Source: Paenibacillus donghaensis
GTDB lineage: Bacteria; Bacillota; Bacilli; Paenibacillales; Paenibacillaceae
DNA length: 64,000 nucleotides
Assembly: GCF_002192415.1 (NCBI RefSeq)
Contig: NZ_CP021780.1
Location: 6,014,001 to 6,078,000, forward strand
Reading direction: 5' to 3'
The notes beneath the pieces are model-generated. The model saw only the letters and a list, made by a program, of their open reading frames with translations, ran no database searches and was not told the DNA's origin. Position numbers and translations under genes: made by a program. Shown here in pieces: positions 61,139 to 64,000 of the stretch (positions within the stretch are counted from its first letter, which is position 1; each line of letters begins with the position of its first letter).

Positions 61139-63447
61139 GCTTCATCCACCCCCGATTCGACACGCAGCGGTGCCGATAGATATTCCCCGGAATGAGGTCC
61201 TACCATCACCGTGAAATCTCCATCCTCCACTACCCGCGACAGATCAGCAGAGACGAATTCAAGCTGCTCGCGGCCTACGCTGAAAGTAACGGTCTGCGTC
61301 TCACCGGGCTGCAGGGTGATTTTGCGGAAGCCCTTGAGCGACTTCTCCGGACGTGTAATCGTAGAGGCCAGATCTGAAATGTAGAGCTGAACCACCTCAG
61401 CCCCGGCTCTGGCTCCCAAGTTGCTGACCTGCACAGATACAAGCGCTTCTCCATCCGCACCGATGATCGCCGGCTCTACCTGCAGATGGCTGTACTTAAA
61501 TTCACTGAAGCCCAGGCCGAAGCCAAACGGATATTCCGCATGGAAATCCGTCTCCAAATACCGCTTGCCTCTCGTTCTGCGTTTGTAGTAGTACACCGGG
61601 AGCTGCCCCACATGTTTGGGTATGCTGATGGTCAGCCGGCCGGAAGGATTCACCTCGCCGAACAGAATATCGGCAATCGCATGGCCTCCTTCCTGCCCCG
61701 GATACCACGCTTCCAGGATGGCATCGGCATGCTGCACAATCCATGGCTCGGCAATCGGACGGCCGTTGATATAGACGATCACCAGCGGCTTGCCCAGCTT
61801 ATGAAGCTCCTGCACCAGTTCCAGCTGCACACCCATGAGATGAAGTGTAGAACGGTCGATTCCCTCGCCACATTCCATATCGCTCCAGGCATGTTCGGTC
61901 ACCACGGACGCTCCGGTAAGCAGATCAATCGTACCTTCCCCGAAGTCTCTGGCACTGGAACCGCCTATAGCCAGAACAACAACATCTGCCTGCGCTGCAC
62001 ATTCCAGCGCATACGCGAATCCTTCCCGCGAATCGCCTTTAATCCGGCAGCCCGGCGCATAAAGCACACGGTCCGGGTCCCCGCCAAGAGCGCTGCGGAT
62101 CCCCTCCAGAACGGTCACAATCGCTCCCTTAGGCTGTGGTGAAGTGTAGTCGCCTAACTGATTGTAAGGATTATCTGCATTCGGTCCTATCACCGCTACG
62201 CGCCCGATGTTTGGAGATAGAGGCAGCGTCGCCGCCTCATTCTTGAGCATGATGATACTCTCGCCGGCTATGCGGCGGGCGAGCTTGCGGTGCTCCGCTG
62301 ATCCGATCAGCTGTTCAGCCCGGTCCGGGTCAGCAAAGGGACGGTCGAACAGGCCCAGTGTAAACTTCATTTCCAGAATGCGGGACACGCCGCGGTCCAG
62401 ATCAGACTCGTGCAGCCGTCCGGCGGCGATAGCCGCCCCGAGATGCTGCTCCAGCATCTCGCCCGACATTTCCATATCGATTCCGGCCAGCAGCGCCTGC
62501 GCCACTGCCGCTTCCCCGCTGTCAGCAGTGTTATGGCCATTCGTCAGCATCCCGAGCGCACCGCAGTCCGTGATGACAAATCCGTCGAAGCCCCACTGCT
62601 CCCTAAGCACATTCTGCAGCAAATAATGGCTGGTGGTACAAGGAACACCATCAATTTCGTTATAGGCGGTCATTAAAGAGCGGGCTCCGGCCTCTACAGC
62701 CTTGCGGAACGGAAGCAGGTCAACCTCATGCAGCTCGCGCAGACCCATGTGTACCGGCGCAGAATTCCGTCCTCCTTCCGAACTGCCATAGGCCGCGAAA
62801 TGCTTCAGGGTAGCCAGAACGGCATCCTCGGCATCCAGACGCTCTCCTTGCAAGCCTTTGACAGCCTCCACACCCATAGCCGCTATAAGAAACGGATCTT
62901 CGCCAAAAGTCTCCTCCGTCCGCCCCCACCGGGGGTCACGCACCACATCCAGCACCGGCGAGTAGGTCGCCGCTCCGCCCTGACTGCGGGTCTCCACAGC
63001 TACGGCACGGCACATCTCACGATATAAATCAGGATTCCACATACTGCCCAGGGCCAGCGGCACCGGAAATACGGTCGCTCCAATCGCCATATGCCCATGC
63101 GAGCATTCTTCTCCGAACAGGATCGGAATGCCCAGGCGGCTCTCCTTCATGGCGTATGCCTGAATTTCGTTGACCGCCTCCGCTCCTTCTCTGGGCGAGA
63201 GCCCGCTCTCCAGGGTAACACCTGTCCACGGATCGGCCCGGAGGGTTCCGTACAAGGAACCCACACCGCCGCGGGCAACCTGGCGTTTGAACGACTCCGT
63301 CATAAGAGTTGTCCCATCCGGCTGCTTCTCGTAACACTGCCATCCGAAGGGCTGGACCATCTGTCCAATCTTCTCTGTAAGGGTCATACGCTGCAGCAGG
63401 TCCTGAACCCGGTCTGCTACAGGAAATGTCTTATCCTTATATTTCAT
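61135..63447 (-). CDS. GH3 beta-glycosidase
   Basis: 770 residues with the full GH3 layout: N-terminal barrel (SHGHMAIGATVFPVPLALG; RDPRWGRTEETFGEDP), nucleophile aspartate in GFVITDCGALGMLTNGHN, the second alpha/beta sandwich domain (VAVIGPNADNPYNQLGDY), and a C-terminal fibronectin-like domain. There is no signal peptide. GH3 enzymes here are most often beta-glucosidases or beta-xylosidases. Within this mannoside operon it probably trims beta-linked glucose or similar ends. The solute-binding protein gene ends 41 bases upstream. Confidence 0.9.
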   Translation of the reverse strand: MKYKDKTFPVADRVQDLLQRMTLTEKIGQMVQPFGWQCYEKQPDGTTLMTESFKRQVARGGVGSLYGTLRADPWTGVTLESGLSPREGAEAVNEIQAYAMKESRLGIPILFGEECSHGHMAIGATVFPVPLALGSMWNPDLYREMCRAVAVETRSQGGAATYSPVLDVVRDPRWGRTEETFGEDPFLIAAMGVEAVKGLQGERLDAEDAVLATLKHFAAYGSSEGGRNSAPVHMGLRELHEVDLLPFRKAVEAGARSLMTAYNEIDGVPCTTSHYLLQNVLREQWGFDGFVITDCGALGMLTNGHNTADSGEAAVAQALLAGIDMEMSGEMLEQHLGAAIAAGRLHESDLDRGVSRILEMKFTLGLFDRPFADPDRAEQLIGSAEHRKLARRIAGESIIMLKNEAATLPLSPNIGRVAVIGPNADNPYNQLGDYTSPQPKGAIVTVLEGIRSALGGDPDRVLYAPGCRIKGDSREGFAYALECAAQADVVVLAIGGSSARDFGEGTIDLLTGASVVTEHAWSDMECGEGIDRSTLHLMGVQLELVQELHKLGKPLVIVYINGRPIAEPWIVQHADAILEAWYPGQEGGHAIADILFGEVNPSGRLTISIPKHVGQLPVYYYKRRTRGKRYLETDFHAEYPFGFGLGFSEFKYSHLQVEPAIIGADGEALVSVQVSNLGARAGAEVVQLYISDLASTITRPEKSLKGFRKITLQPGETQTVTFSVGREQLEFVSADLSRVVEDGDFTVMVGPHSGEYLSAPLRVESGVDEA

Positions 63448-63488
63448 TTAGGGCCGCACCTTTCTGCATGAAAGAGTTCTATTCTCGA

Positions 63489-64000
63489 TTAGTTGGATTT
63501 CCAGCGGTCATAAGCGGCCTGATTAATTTCAGCTACCCGTTCACCGCCCATTTTCTTCACCGTATCCAAGTATTTATCCCAATTGCCGAACGGCTCGGCG
63601 CCAGTGATGAACTTGGCTTCCATCTGCTTCACATAGGTGCTCAGATCCGAGTTGAGACTGCTGATTTCAGTCTGTTCTTCCACAGTCAGGAACAAGGCAG
63701 GGAACGGAATACGCGCTCCTTTATCGAGCAGCTTCATCTTTGTCTCTTGCTCCACCCACAGGTCGAAATCCGTCTTCAGCCCTTTGTTAATGTCATCCAT
63801 GGACAGTGTAGGAGCCGGAATACCGTAGTTAGGGGTCAATGTAGCCCGGTAGTCTTCCATTTCTTTGCCGTCAGGTACAGGCAGGTACTGCTTGACTCTT
63901 CCTTCCTTATCGGTATATTCCCAGAGCGTGCCTTCCGGTCCTTTATTGAAGAACAGGGCACCCTCGTAAGAGTATAAATAGTCCACCCAACGCATGGAGG
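63489..64000 (-). CDS. ABC sugar solute-binding protein, C-terminal part (cut by window edge)
   Basis: The last 168 or more codons of a solute-binding protein; the 5' part lies beyond the window. The segment WVDYLYSYEGALFFNKGPEGTLWEY and the end AEINQAAYDRWKSN match the C-terminus of the LplA/YtcQ-type family, related in type but not in sequence detail to the complete protein encoded at 27015-28763. By position it is the binding protein for a mannose-containing oligosaccharide; permease genes are expected further upstream of the window end. Confidence 0.85.
   Translation of the reverse strand, partial: SMRWVDYLYSYEGALFFNKGPEGTLWEYTDKEGRVKQYLPVPDGKEMEDYRATLTPNYGIPAPTLSMDDINKGLKTDFDLWVEQETKMKLLDKGARIPFPALFLTVEEQTEISSLNSDLSTYVKQMEAKFITGAEPFGNWDKYLDTVKKMGGERVAEINQAAYDRWKSN

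Overview
The window looks like chromosome from a spore-forming Bacillota of the Paenibacillus type. This is inferred from AGGAGG-type ribosome binding sites, intrinsic terminators, an rsbV-rsbW-sigB operon, YesM/YesN-type sugar two-component regulation, many glycoside hydrolases with matching sugar ABC importers, ROK-type XylR, and dense palindromic intergenic repeats. No rRNA, tRNA, CRISPR array, phage or IS transposase was seen.

Layout. 0.2-1.2 kb: two small envelope/stress genes (YtxH-like, DUF5665-like). 1.4-10.6 kb, minus strand: a general-stress regulon control block with a REC-PP2C phosphatase (RsbY-like), a giant membrane hybrid kinase (RsbK-like), a CheR-type methyltransferase (RsbM-like), a second soluble hybrid kinase, then rsbV, rsbW and sigB. 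10.8-16.2 kb: small stress and envelope genes (YflT, DUF948, DUF1328, secreted proteins, an SH3-NlpC/P60 hydrolase) and a CDF cation exporter. 16.4-23.8 kb: an ABC-F ATPase, a metallo-beta-lactamase-fold hydrolase, a CvfC-like HEAT protein, a lysine riboswitch controlling a lysine permease, and a secreted transglutaminase. 24.5-34.5 kb: a sugar system (GH95, solute-binding lipoprotein, two permeases, AraC-type response regulator, YesM kinase). 34.6-40.0 kb: xylose genes (xylB, xylA, divergent xylR). 40.3-44.3 kb: a small membrane protein, a glutaredoxin-like protein, trxB, and a P1B4 metal exporter (PfeT-like) with a Fur-type box. 44.8-47.9 kb: a small-molecule kinase, 1 kb of mixed repeats, and a degenerate PEP-enzyme TIM-barrel protein. 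48.2-54.4 kb: metY, then a five-gene amino-sugar-acid operon (amidohydrolase, dgaE, dgaF, kdgK, gntR). 54.6-64 kb: a membrane-bound AraC regulator convergent with a mannoside operon (GH130, GH38, GH3, and a solute-binding protein cut by the window edge).

The most unusual content is intergenic. At least six repeat families occur. One (family A) shows compensatory changes in its stem. One (family C) forms the leader and Shine-Dalgarno region of two unrelated genes. One is a ten-unit array with a 51-bp period and a hairpin in nearly every unit. They concentrate between 36 and 48 kb. The best candidate for a distinctive regulatory system is the RsbK/RsbY/RsbM-like sigmaB block with an extra hybrid kinase, together with GTTT-N14-GGGTAA-like candidate promoters in front of rsbV and nearby stress genes.
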